Assembly (NCBI GenBank): GCA_964554105.1
Contig: CAZKNF010000006.1
Location: 1 to 64,000, forward strand
DNA from: CAZKNF01 sp964554105
Lineage (GTDB): Bacteria; Bacteroidota; Rhodothermia; Rhodothermales; VXPQ01
Direction of reading: 5' to 3'
DNA length: 64,000 bases
Shown: positions 53,635-61,397 of the stretch, piece by piece
Layout of the letters: each line of letters opens with the position of its first letter
Numbering within the stretch: the stretch's first letter is position 1
The notes under the pieces: generated by a model
The model's input: the letters and a program-made list of their open reading frames with translations, nothing else
Told to the model about the DNA's origin: nothing
Databases searched by the model: none
Made by a program: the position numbers and the translations under genes

Positions 53635-55017
53635 CTACTTCGCAACCATGGAATCGAGGTCGTATCGGCGACGCTTCTCCCACAGCGTCTTCTTTGAAAT
53701 GCCGAGCAGATCCGCGATCTCGGAATAGCTCGTATCGAAATTATTGAGCGTGTGGAGGATGTATTCGCGCTCCAGTTCTTCTAGTGACGCCCCCGTCGGA
53801 AATCGAAATGCTCCATTCGCAAAATAACTCTCGTCGAGCGCGTCGGTCGCGACCAGGGCGAGGTCCTCGTCATCGATCCGATCTCCGCGGGCAAAGATCA
53901 TCGCACGCTCCAATACGTTTCGCAGCTCACGGACGTTGCCGGGCCAGGTATGGCTTCGAAGCTTCTCTTCTGCATCGGCCGTAAACCCTTTCGTTTCGCG
54001 ACTCATCTCCTCATTGAATTCCTCGACAACCGATCCGGCAATCTCGACGATGTCATCATCCATCTGGCGAAGCGGCGGAAGGTGCAAATTCACCACGTTG
54101 ATCCGAAAATACAGGTCCTTCCTGAACTCCTTATTCTTGAGCCGTTCATCAAGATCGGCATTCGTCGCGCACACAATTCTTGCGGTGACGCGCAGATCGT
54201 CCACACCGCCGAGGCGCCGGAACGTGCGGCTCTCGAGAAATGAGAGCAGCTTCGCCTGCAGCACCATGCTCATTGAATCGATCTCATCGAGGAAGAGCGT
54301 TCCGCCGTCGGCCAACTCGAGAAGACCCTGCTTTGATGCGCGCGCATCGGTGAACGCGCCCTTTTCATATCCGAAGAGCTCGGCCTCGAGCAGGTTGTCA
54401 GGAAGAGCGGCACAGTTGATTTCCATGAACCGCCCGGCATTATACGTCGAATTATAGTGGATGGTCTTCGCGACCAGGTTTTTTCCGGTACCGGTTTCTC
54501 CGGTGATAAGCACGATGGTATTGGGTACGTCCCTCAGCGTTCTGACGGTGTCGCGCACCTTCGAGATGGACGAGCTCTTCCCTAAAATTCCGCTGATCGG
54601 ATAGGCAGCCCGGCGTGTAGTCTTGATTTCATCCAGCTCCTGCTTGGCATCATACAGATCCAGAGCCTTCGCGATGAGCACGCGCATCTCTTCCAGATTC
54701 ACGGGCTTTTGCAAATAATGGAAGGCACCCAGTCGCATCGCCTCGACGGCTGTCTGCACGGATGAATGCGCCGTCATAATGATAACCGGCACGACTGCCT
54801 GTCGGTCGCGAAGCGCCTCCATCATTTCGATGCCGCTCATCCCCGGCATCATCAAATCCGCGAGCACGACATCCGGGATCTCGTTCGAATCGAACGCTTC
54901 GAGCATCTTGATCGGATTCGTGAAGGATCTGGCTTCGAATCCCTCTCGGTTCAGAACCTTTGCAAACATCTCCCCGATCTTGGGTTCGTCGTCGACTATA
55001 AAGATGCGTTTTTTCAC
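53635..55017 (-). CDS. Sigma-54-dependent response regulator (NtrC family)
   Basis: A 460-residue regulator with three domains. The receiver (1-120) has phospho-acceptor Asp54 in VVLADLMMPGMSG. The AAA+ domain (~145-380) has Walker A GETGTGKN (173-180), the sigma-54-contact loop GAFTDA (220-225) in place of the usual GAFTGA, Walker B LFLDEI (241-246) and 'HTWPGNVRELRNVLERA'. A Fis-type helix-turn-helix closes it (SEIADLLGISKKTLWEKRRRY). The sensor kinase is not adjacent, so its signal is unknown. The 184 bases upstream, toward the lipid kinase gene, hold no feature I can support. Confidence 0.93.
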   Translation of the reverse strand: MKKRIFIVDDEPKIGEMFAKVLNREGFEARSFTNPIKMLEAFDSNEIPDVVLADLMMPGMSGIEMMEALRDRQAVVPVIIMTAHSSVQTAVEAMRLGAFHYLQKPVNLEEMRVLIAKALDLYDAKQELDEIKTTRRAAYPISGILGKSSSISKVRDTVRTLRDVPNTIVLITGETGTGKNLVAKTIHYNSTYNAGRFMEINCAALPDNLLEAELFGYEKGAFTDARASKQGLLELADGGTLFLDEIDSMSMVLQAKLLSFLESRTFRRLGGVDDLRVTARIVCATNADLDERLKNKEFRKDLYFRINVVNLHLPPLRQMDDDIVEIAGSVVEEFNEEMSRETKGFTADAEEKLRSHTWPGNVRELRNVLERAMIFARGDRIDDEDLALVATDALDESYFANGAFRFPTGASLEELEREYILHTLNNFDTSYSEIADLLGISKKTLWEKRRRYDLDSMVAK

Positions 55018-55201
55018 CGGTCTGAAGAAGTTTGATGGGAGAGTCTATTCGGTCACACACCCACATCGCATCACCGATCTCCTAAAAGAGGAAAACCCCT
55101 GATTACAGCGCGTTCTGGTCGCGGAACGCAGTGGTGAGAGGCGATGAGCGGTAATTTCGTAACGGGTGTATCGGCGGACGGAGGCAGAAATAAAGCTCCC
55201 G

Positions 55202-56128
55202 TTACATTCTTACTGGCCCTAGAATGCGCAAACCGGCCGGCACCACGCCGATCTCCAACTGGTAGGCTTCTTCAGTAAGAATTTCACCATCCGCCTGGAT
55301 AGCAAGTGCCTGAGAAGAATTTATGGACATGCGATCTATCTTCTCCATCTGCACTTCAGGGGCGTGTACGTGGGTACCAGAAAGGGCCCGGGGAAGCAGA
55401 GTCAGTACGCGAGGAACAGACACCCCGCGGATGATGCAGGCGTCCAACATGCCGTCCAGTATGGAGGCGTCGGGCGTAAGATAGAATCCGCCGCCACTGC
55501 AGACGCCATTTCCGACCAGGGCGAGAAACAGAGGTCCGTGATACGAATACACCGTCTCGTCTTCGACGAATAGGTCGATGAGCACACGCGGAGCCCGCCA
55601 GCTCCGGAGCGTGCGAAGCACGGCGGCAACGTATCGAGGTGTACCGGTGAGTAACTTGAAGGATGACGCCGCCGCGGCTACTTTGGCGTCGAACCCCGCC
55701 CCGCCGATGTTGATAAAGTAGCCGCTGCCGGTCCCGGCGGGACCGCTCCAAGATATGGATCCATAGTCGACACGGGCACAACGGCCATAAGAAAGTTCGT
55801 ATAGTGCAGATTCTAGACTGGCGGGTACATCCAGCATCTTTGCAAAGTCATTCCCCGTGCCCATTGGCAGCATTGCCATTGGAACGTCTACGCCGCTTTC
55901 GATGATACCCGACGCCACATCGTGGGCCGTGCCGTCTCCACCGACGGCTACGACGGCGCTCCCTGCTTCCGCCGCGATGCGTGAGATGCTAAACGCATGG
56001 CCGGCGTGCTGGGTAATTTGAATCTCATGCTCGAGATCGGATGCTGCAAGGAGGTCTGCGAGGCGCCGGCGACTCCGACGTGCCGACAAACCTCCGGCTC
56101 TTGGATTGACGACGAAAACGAATTTCAT
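55202..56128 (-). CDS. Diacylglycerol kinase-family lipid kinase (YegS/BmrU type)
   Basis: A 308-residue cytoplasmic enzyme. The start at 56128 (MKFVFVVNPRAGG) gives the family N-terminus; the longer frame is unneeded. The ATP motif is 'VVAVGGDGTAHDVASGIIES', followed by MLPMGTGNDFAKML. 'GGAGFDAKVA' and 'CSGGGFYLTPDASILDGMLD' are typical of the YegS/BmrU group. These phosphorylate diacylglycerol, sphingoid bases or similar lipids; the true substrate is unknown. Divergent from the btuF-like gene with only 18 bases between start codons, so promoters must overlap. Confidence 0.88.
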   Translation of the reverse strand: MKFVFVVNPRAGGLSARRSRRRLADLLAASDLEHEIQITQHAGHAFSISRIAAEAGSAVVAVGGDGTAHDVASGIIESGVDVPMAMLPMGTGNDFAKMLDVPASLESALYELSYGRCARVDYGSISWSGPAGTGSGYFINIGGAGFDAKVAAAASSFKLLTGTPRYVAAVLRTLRSWRAPRVLIDLFVEDETVYSYHGPLFLALVGNGVCSGGGFYLTPDASILDGMLDACIIRGVSVPRVLTLLPRALSGTHVHAPEVQMEKIDRMSINSSQALAIQADGEILTEEAYQLEIGVVPAGLRILGPVRM

Positions 56129-56146
56129 CCGGACCGGTAGCGTGCG

Positions 56147-57082
56147 ATGGTAGGGCAACAAACATACGCTTCGTGCATCCTCATTCCCATTCTTTTTGTC
56201 GGGGGATTACTCATCGCGGCATGCCGGCCTTCCGGCGAGCACGGCCTTAGAGTGATAGAGGATGACCTAGGACGGACGCTGCACCTGCAAGACACGATCT
56301 CGCGTGTCGTGACGCTCGCACCGAATCTGACGGAAATCGTATTCGCGGCAGGTGCAGGGCACAGCCTTGTCGGGGTCGGCCGTCCGGACGACTTCCCCCC
56401 TGCGGTCGACATGCTGCCCCGCTACAGCGTGTATCCCGTCGACTTTGAAGCAGTGGCTGCGCTCAAACCTGATCTCGCGCTCGCGTCCGATCAGGTAAAC
56501 GGCCTCCGGGATGCCGAAACGCTGGCGGCACTCGACATCCCGACGTACTTCATCGCTTCCTCAGATTTAGACGAAATTTTCGAAGGAATCCTGAGTGTGG
56601 GGGCCCTTCTTGGAACCGAACCAGCCGCCGAGTCAAGCGTGGACTCTCTCCGCCAGCGCATGCAGGCACTGGCGGAACGTACGAGCACCATTTCCGAGCG
56701 GCCGCTGACATTGTTCTTGATTAGTGACGAGACGCTGTTCTCCTTCGGACGAGAGAGCTATATGCACGATCTCATCGAACTTGCCGGCGGACGGAGCGCA
56801 ACTGCGGACATCGACGCCGATGCACCGATATTGAGCGAGGAATTCGTACTCTCCATAAGACCCGACGTTATCATCGGACCGTGGGGCGACAATTACGACG
56901 CCTGGGGGCTTCTCAGAAATCACCCGACGTGGGACGTCGTGCCGGCCGTCGAAAATGGGCGCGTTTACAGCGTCGACGCGTCTCTCGTCGAGCGACCGGG
57001 GCCACGGCTCATCGAGGGCGCGTGGGTCATGGCGCGAAAGATTCATCCCGAACTGTTCGAGAATGGCGTTGAGTACGAGTAG
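56147..57082 (+). CDS. btuF: Cobalamin/siderophore-type ABC substrate-binding lipoprotein
   Basis: A 311-residue periplasmic binding protein of the helical-backbone metal receptor class, lipid-anchored at Cys26 (LLIAACRPSG). 'RVVTLAPNLTEIVFAAGAG' and 'LVGVGRPDDFP' begin the fold, and 'FSFGRESYMHDLIELAGGRS' the second lobe. Best fit is BtuF (vitamin B12), but iron-siderophore receptors share the fold. It overlaps the permease gene by 20 bases. Confidence 0.82.
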   Translation: MVGQQTYASCILIPILFVGGLLIAACRPSGEHGLRVIEDDLGRTLHLQDTISRVVTLAPNLTEIVFAAGAGHSLVGVGRPDDFPPAVDMLPRYSVYPVDFEAVAALKPDLALASDQVNGLRDAETLAALDIPTYFIASSDLDEIFEGILSVGALLGTEPAAESSVDSLRQRMQALAERTSTISERPLTLFLISDETLFSFGRESYMHDLIELAGGRSATADIDADAPILSEEFVLSIRPDVIIGPWGDNYDAWGLLRNHPTWDVVPAVENGRVYSVDASLVERPGPRLIEGAWVMARKIHPELFENGVEYE

Positions 57083-58127
57083 CGCTCCCGGTGGTCCAGC
57101 AAGAACCGTCGGTTTGACGGCGGCCCTGGTTCTCACCCTTGCAGCCAGCATGATTGCCGGTGTTGCCGTCGGGAGCCACGATATTGCATTCATCGACGTA
57201 ATCTCGACGATCTTCGCCCGACTCGGGTTAGGCGATGCATTCGCAGATCAAACGACCTCTCGCATCGTCTGGGATCTCCGTTTGCCGCGCGTCGTCTTGG
57301 CGGCCGTCGTCGGCGGCGGGCTCTCGATCATCGGCGTTGCCATGCAGGCGCTCGTTCGAAATCCTCTCGCAGAGCCATACATATTGGGCATTTCGGGTGG
57401 CGCTGCAGCGGGAGCATCGCTGTTCTATCTCGGATTTCTTCCGCCGCTTCTCTCCAGGGCGTTCTCCATGCCGCTTGCTGCATTTGCCGGGGGATTTATA
57501 TCGATCTCTATCGTTTACCTCGTCGCACGTTCAGGATCCTCCATTTCCGTCGCGAGGCTGCTACTCGCCGGTGTCGCGATGTCCGCCCTGATGGGTGCCA
57601 TCACCGCCTTCGTCACGTTTGCCTCACCCGAGCCGAATAAACTACGTGCCGTGCTCTTCTGGCTGCAGGGGTCGCTTAGCGGCGCTCGCTGGAATCTCGT
57701 TCTGCTCCCGGCGGTCGCTTCCGGACTCGGAATGCTTCTCCTCATGGCGCTGAGCCGTCCTCTCGATGCAATGCTGCTCGGTGAAGAACCTGCCTTCAGT
57801 CTCGGGGTACCGACCGAGCGCGTGAAGCGGCTGCTGATCGTGCTTGCTGCATTCGTCACCGGCAGCCTCGTCGCCGCGAGCGGCGCAATCGGATTCGTCG
57901 GCCTGATCATTCCACACGCAGTCCGGTTTTTTACGGGCGTGACACACCGACGACTGATTCCAGCTAGCTTCCTACTGGGCGGCGCCTTCCTTATCTGGGC
58001 CGACATTGCAGCCCGCACGCTCATTCCGACGCAAGAGCTGCCCGTCGGAGCAGTCACGGCGATTTGCGGCGTTCCGTTCTTTCTCGTCCTGCTTCGACGG
58101 AAACAGTATCGGTTCCAAACATCTTAA
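57063..58127 (+). CDS. btuC: FecCD/BtuC-family ABC permease
   Basis: A 354-residue inner-membrane permease with about ten helices. The start at 57063 (MALSTSSAPGGPARTVG) overlaps the binding-protein gene by 20 bases; the upstream frame is its shadow. Conserved parts: 'LRLPRVVLAAVVGGGLSIIGVAMQALVRNPLAEPYILGISGGAAAGA' (in pieces) and 'SGAIGFVGLIIPHAVRFFTGVTHRRLIP', the ATPase-contact region. The usual ATPase gene (btuD) does not follow; the next gene is a prenyl synthase. Confidence 0.88.
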   Translation: MALSTSSAPGGPARTVGLTAALVLTLAASMIAGVAVGSHDIAFIDVISTIFARLGLGDAFADQTTSRIVWDLRLPRVVLAAVVGGGLSIIGVAMQALVRNPLAEPYILGISGGAAAGASLFYLGFLPPLLSRAFSMPLAAFAGGFISISIVYLVARSGSSISVARLLLAGVAMSALMGAITAFVTFASPEPNKLRAVLFWLQGSLSGARWNLVLLPAVASGLGMLLLMALSRPLDAMLLGEEPAFSLGVPTERVKRLLIVLAAFVTGSLVAASGAIGFVGLIIPHAVRFFTGVTHRRLIPASFLLGGAFLIWADIAARTLIPTQELPVGAVTAICGVPFFLVLLRRKQYRFQTS

Positions 58128-58181
58128 TACCGTCGGCGTATACGCAGAGGCCGTTTTCACAACTTCCGCCACGTGTAGTTG

Positions 58182-59210
58182 ATGCAAGAAATCCAAGCGC
58201 TCACCACGAGCCAGAACCAACTCACGAGGCCGGTCAAGCAGCCGACACTTCGGGATATCCGGCAGGTCGTTGACGAAGAGCTCGAAGAGTTCCGCAAGTA
58301 CTTTCGGGAATCCGTCCGCTCGTCCGTCGGTATCCTCGACAAAATCACCCAGTACGTGCTGCGCCAGAAGGGGAAGGAAGTACGCCCGATGCTGGTTCTG
58401 CTCTCAGCGAAAGTCTGTGGCAGTGTGCACGATTCGACCTACCGGGCGGCCGCCCTTGTCGAACTGATGCACACCGCTACGCTCGTTCACGACGACGTGG
58501 TCGACGTGGCTGAGCGCAGGCGCGGCGTATTCTCGGTGAATGCACTCTGGAAAAACAAGATCGCCGTGCTGTTCGGTGATTTCCTGCTGAGCCGCGGCCT
58601 GCTCCTCTCTCTCGAGTACCACGATTACCAGCTTTTGCACGTCCTCTCCGATGCCGTTCGCCGCATGAGTGAGGGCGAGCTGCTTCAGATCGAAAAGTCA
58701 CGCCATCTCGATATTGATGAAGAGACCTATTTCCGGATCATTTCCGACAAAACGGCTTCGCTGATTTCTGCGTGCACGACCTGCGGAGCCGTAAGTACGA
58801 CCGACGACCAGGAAACGATCGAACAGATGCGCGTCATCGGAGAAAAGCTCGGGCTTGCATTCCAGATTCGGGATGATTTGTTCGATTTCGGAGTCGAAGA
58901 CGTCGGAAAGCCGATCGGGATCGATTTGCAGGAGAAAAAAATGACGCTGCCCCTCATTCACGCTCTCCGTGAGACGTCCGGGCGCGATAGAAGGCGCATC
59001 CTGAAGATCGTCCGAAGGGAGAAGAAGAGCCGGGCGGATATTCGAGAAGTCGCCCGATTCGTCGAAGAGCACGGCGGGATCGCTTACTCGCGAGAGAAGA
59101 TGCGCGAATGTGCTATGGAAGCAAGAGATCTGCTCAGCACCTTCCCTCCGAACCGCGCGCGCGACGCCATGCTCGATCTCGTCGATTATACGGTTAGTCG
59201 ATCGCGATAG
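58182..59210 (+). CDS. Polyprenyl diphosphate synthase (octaprenyl/heptaprenyl type)
   Basis: A 342-residue trans-prenyl transferase that extends allylic diphosphates with isopentenyl diphosphate, probably for the menaquinone side chain. The first Asp-rich motif is in LVHDDVVDVAERRRG and the second in FQIRDDLFDFG. 'QYVLRQKGKEVRPMLVLLSAK' binds isopentenyl diphosphate. The residues five and four before the first motif are small enough for a long product, but length is not readable. ATG at 58182 is the start; a TTG precedes it. Three bases separate it from the MBL-fold gene. Confidence 0.92.
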   Translation: MQEIQALTTSQNQLTRPVKQPTLRDIRQVVDEELEEFRKYFRESVRSSVGILDKITQYVLRQKGKEVRPMLVLLSAKVCGSVHDSTYRAAALVELMHTATLVHDDVVDVAERRRGVFSVNALWKNKIAVLFGDFLLSRGLLLSLEYHDYQLLHVLSDAVRRMSEGELLQIEKSRHLDIDEETYFRIISDKTASLISACTTCGAVSTTDDQETIEQMRVIGEKLGLAFQIRDDLFDFGVEDVGKPIGIDLQEKKMTLPLIHALRETSGRDRRRILKIVRREKKSRADIREVARFVEEHGGIAYSREKMRECAMEARDLLSTFPPNRARDAMLDLVDYTVSRSR

Positions 59211-59213
59211 ACG

Positions 59214-59960
59214 ATGGCGACCCTTCACCTCCTTGGTACCGGTGCGGCAATAAGCGATCCTCATCGTACGACTACGATGCTTGCGGTGGAGGATGAAGAT
59301 GACACCGTTGTTGTCGATTGCGGAGGCGACGTCGTACAGCGGCTTCTGGAGTCCGATCTCGAACTGGACTCCATCTCCTCACTCATCATTACCCACGAGC
59401 ACCCGGACCACGTAAGTGGATTTCCGCTCTTCATGGAAAAGATATGGCTCGCCGGCCGCCGCCGGCCGATTCCAGTCTACGGAATTCACCGGGCAATCGA
59501 TCAAGCCCGTAAATGCTTTGCAGCTTTCGACACGTCGAGCTGGGACGGCATGCCACAGATTGTGTGGACGGAGATAGCGCACGAAGAACGGACGAGTGTA
59601 CTGGAAACCGATGCCTGGGCGATCACGGCGTCACCCGGCAACCACGGTGTGCCGGTCATCGGGCTTCGCATTGTGGCCAGGTCCACGGGTCGGATCGTTG
59701 CGTACTCGTGTGACACGGAGCCTTACGAGCCGATAGTCCGCCTCGCGAGCGGAGCCACCATACTCGTGCATGAAGCAACCGGCGCCGGTAAAGGACATTC
59801 CTCGGCAGAACAGGCGGCCGAAATTGCGGCACGTGCCGGTGCAGAGAGGCTACTCCTCGTTCACCTGCCGCCAGGCATGACAGACGGTGATCTCACGCAC
59901 GCGCGATCTCGTTTTGAGAGAACGGAGCTCGGACGCGAGTCTGGCGCCTACCGCATCTAG
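59214..59960 (+). CDS. Metallo-beta-lactamase-fold hydrolase (RNase Z-like)
   Basis: A 248-residue MBL-fold enzyme. The metal motif is IITHEHPDHVSGF, with later ligands in PGNHGVPVIG (His), YSCDTEPYE (Asp) and LVHLPPG (His). The order and the 'LLGTGAAISDPHRTTTMLAV' start resemble RNase Z and arylsulfatase-like members. The RNase Z exosite arm is not obvious, so tRNA processing is unproven. It directly follows the prenyl synthase gene. A 12-base repeat (TAGCGCACGGCA) lies at 59958-59969 and 59974-59985 after its stop. Confidence 0.85.
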   Translation: MATLHLLGTGAAISDPHRTTTMLAVEDEDDTVVVDCGGDVVQRLLESDLELDSISSLIITHEHPDHVSGFPLFMEKIWLAGRRRPIPVYGIHRAIDQARKCFAAFDTSSWDGMPQIVWTEIAHEERTSVLETDAWAITASPGNHGVPVIGLRIVARSTGRIVAYSCDTEPYEPIVRLASGATILVHEATGAGKGHSSAEQAAEIAARAGAERLLLVHLPPGMTDGDLTHARSRFERTELGRESGAYRI

Positions 59961-60044
59961 CGCACGGCATATGTAGCGCACGGCAACCGCGGGCGGGCCC
60001 TGCGGGCGTGAACAAAGAGGTGTGAAGGTGTGAAAGAAGACGAG

Positions 60045-60251
60045 TTACGCCTCCCCCTCGTGCATGGTGAATACGGAACGGGCCATTCGGTCGGCTTTCT
60101 TTACCTCCCGAATGTCCTCGATCAACTCGAAATCCTCCAGTACTTCCTCAATGACGTCGCGAAGGTACTCTCGTCGCTCCTCGAGCACTTCGACGACCGC
60201 ATCCTTCATCACACGCTTCAACATGCTTTCACTTATACCAAGTTCGGACAT
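60045..60251 (-). CDS. Small helical protein of unknown function
   Basis: A possible 68-residue protein from MSELGISESMLKRVMKD. It is one long charged helix (VVEVLEERREYLRDVIEEVL) followed by an acidic turn and a basic patch (REVKKADRMARS). This resembles the N-terminal helices of small antitoxin-like proteins, but no toxin-like partner is beside it. No ribosome site is evident. A plus-strand frame also crosses here; the minus frame has the more natural composition. Treated as tentative. Confidence 0.4.
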   Translation of the reverse strand: MSELGISESMLKRVMKDAVVEVLEERREYLRDVIEEVLEDFELIEDIREVKKADRMARSVFTMHEGEA

Positions 60252-60437
60252 TATTGGGCCCCAATGCAGAGAAAACCGTAACGTTCGGCCAAGATACTCG
60301 TGCAAACTTCTGAAACAAAGTCACTCACGCGTCCCCTCCAGCATCATCAGTTCCGTGGAAAATCCATCTTCCGGCACGGATCGTCGGCGTCCGATGCCTT
60401 AGATTGATGTAAGTATTTTGAATGTCGATACGTCCCC

Positions 60438-61301
60438 ATGCAAGACATGAAATCACCGAACGCCTTCGGCTTTCCGGCGCTGACAGCGTCGGCGCTGTTC
60501 CTTCTTTTAACCCTGTTCCATTCCTCTGCTGAAGCACAGAACATAGACGTGGGCTCCTATCTCATAGAGATGCGCGATCTCACGGAAGAGGCACTCGCGG
60601 CAAGCAGAGCGGCTGAGAATGCGTCGTCGGTACAGGAGGTTCGAGAACGCGCCGACGAGGTATTCGCATTCATCTGGGGCAACACCTCCGGATTGTCGGA
60701 CGAAAACGCACGTGGTGCCGAAAACGCACACGGATGGAAAACCAGGTGGCAGGTGACGTTTTCAGACTTCGACTCTTTATTCGCGGAGCGCTACGGCAGC
60801 CTTCCCCCTGAAATAACAGACCCAACCGAGCTGGGAATCGTCGGCCTCGGACGGCACGTCCGCGGTACTATCGAGGACGCATTGACCGCGGATGCTGCCG
60901 ACGGCACGACGCAGACACACGGTCCCCACGTAGTCCATTCGATCAACAATGTGATCGGTTGGATGAAGATGGATGACGGCGTAACGAAAGGCGAGCGTCA
61001 GCCTCGCGTCGATCTTACGCGCGAATGGAACTCGCCGATCGAGTTCTGGATGTCGACTGCAGATACCGGTTGGCTCTTCGAAGTCTATTCGCAGGCATCC
61101 AACATTCTCAAGACCAACTACGACGGGGACGTCGAAGAAGCCCGCCGCCACGCCGCAGCCATGACGGCGCTTATCGAACGAGCACTCGACGGCGTCGACG
61201 CAAACGGAAACGGAACCGTAGAACCAGTCAAGATGGAAGGAGGCCTTCGAGCGGCTGTGGAACACGCCGAACTCGGTGGTTTTGCCGATGCAACAGATTA
61301 G
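60438..61301 (+). CDS. Secreted protein of unknown function with EF-hand-like loop
   Basis: A 287-residue exported protein I do not recognise. The signal peptide spans ~1-34 (ending SSAEAQ). The mature part is helical and contains two copies of a His/Asn-rich phrase style (HGWKTRW; HGPHVVHSINNVIGWMKMDDG). Near residues 254-262 the loop DANGNGTVEP looks like a calcium-binding EF-hand or dockerin-like loop. It precedes the large sugar-dehydrogenase lipoprotein by 96 bases on the same strand, so the two may act together at the cell surface. Confidence 0.72.
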   Translation: MQDMKSPNAFGFPALTASALFLLLTLFHSSAEAQNIDVGSYLIEMRDLTEEALAASRAAENASSVQEVRERADEVFAFIWGNTSGLSDENARGAENAHGWKTRWQVTFSDFDSLFAERYGSLPPEITDPTELGIVGLGRHVRGTIEDALTADAADGTTQTHGPHVVHSINNVIGWMKMDDGVTKGERQPRVDLTREWNSPIEFWMSTADTGWLFEVYSQASNILKTNYDGDVEEARRHAAAMTALIERALDGVDANGNGTVEPVKMEGGLRAAVEHAELGGFADATD

Positions 61302-61397
61302 TTCGGTAAGTCTCAAGCGAGGAATTCATCGCATGAGATCATTGTCCTTCTATCCTCTCTCGAGTACCCAACATCGATCGCCAGCCGGAACCTAAGC

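Noticed and set aside
59958..59985. 12-base direct repeat TAGCGCACGGCA after the MBL-fold gene
   Set aside because: Only two copies, 16 bases apart, one including the stop codon; no sign of an array or mobile element.
60030..60281. 83-codon plus-strand frame over the small helical protein
   Set aside because: Opposite-strand shadow; the minus-strand frame has the better composition.
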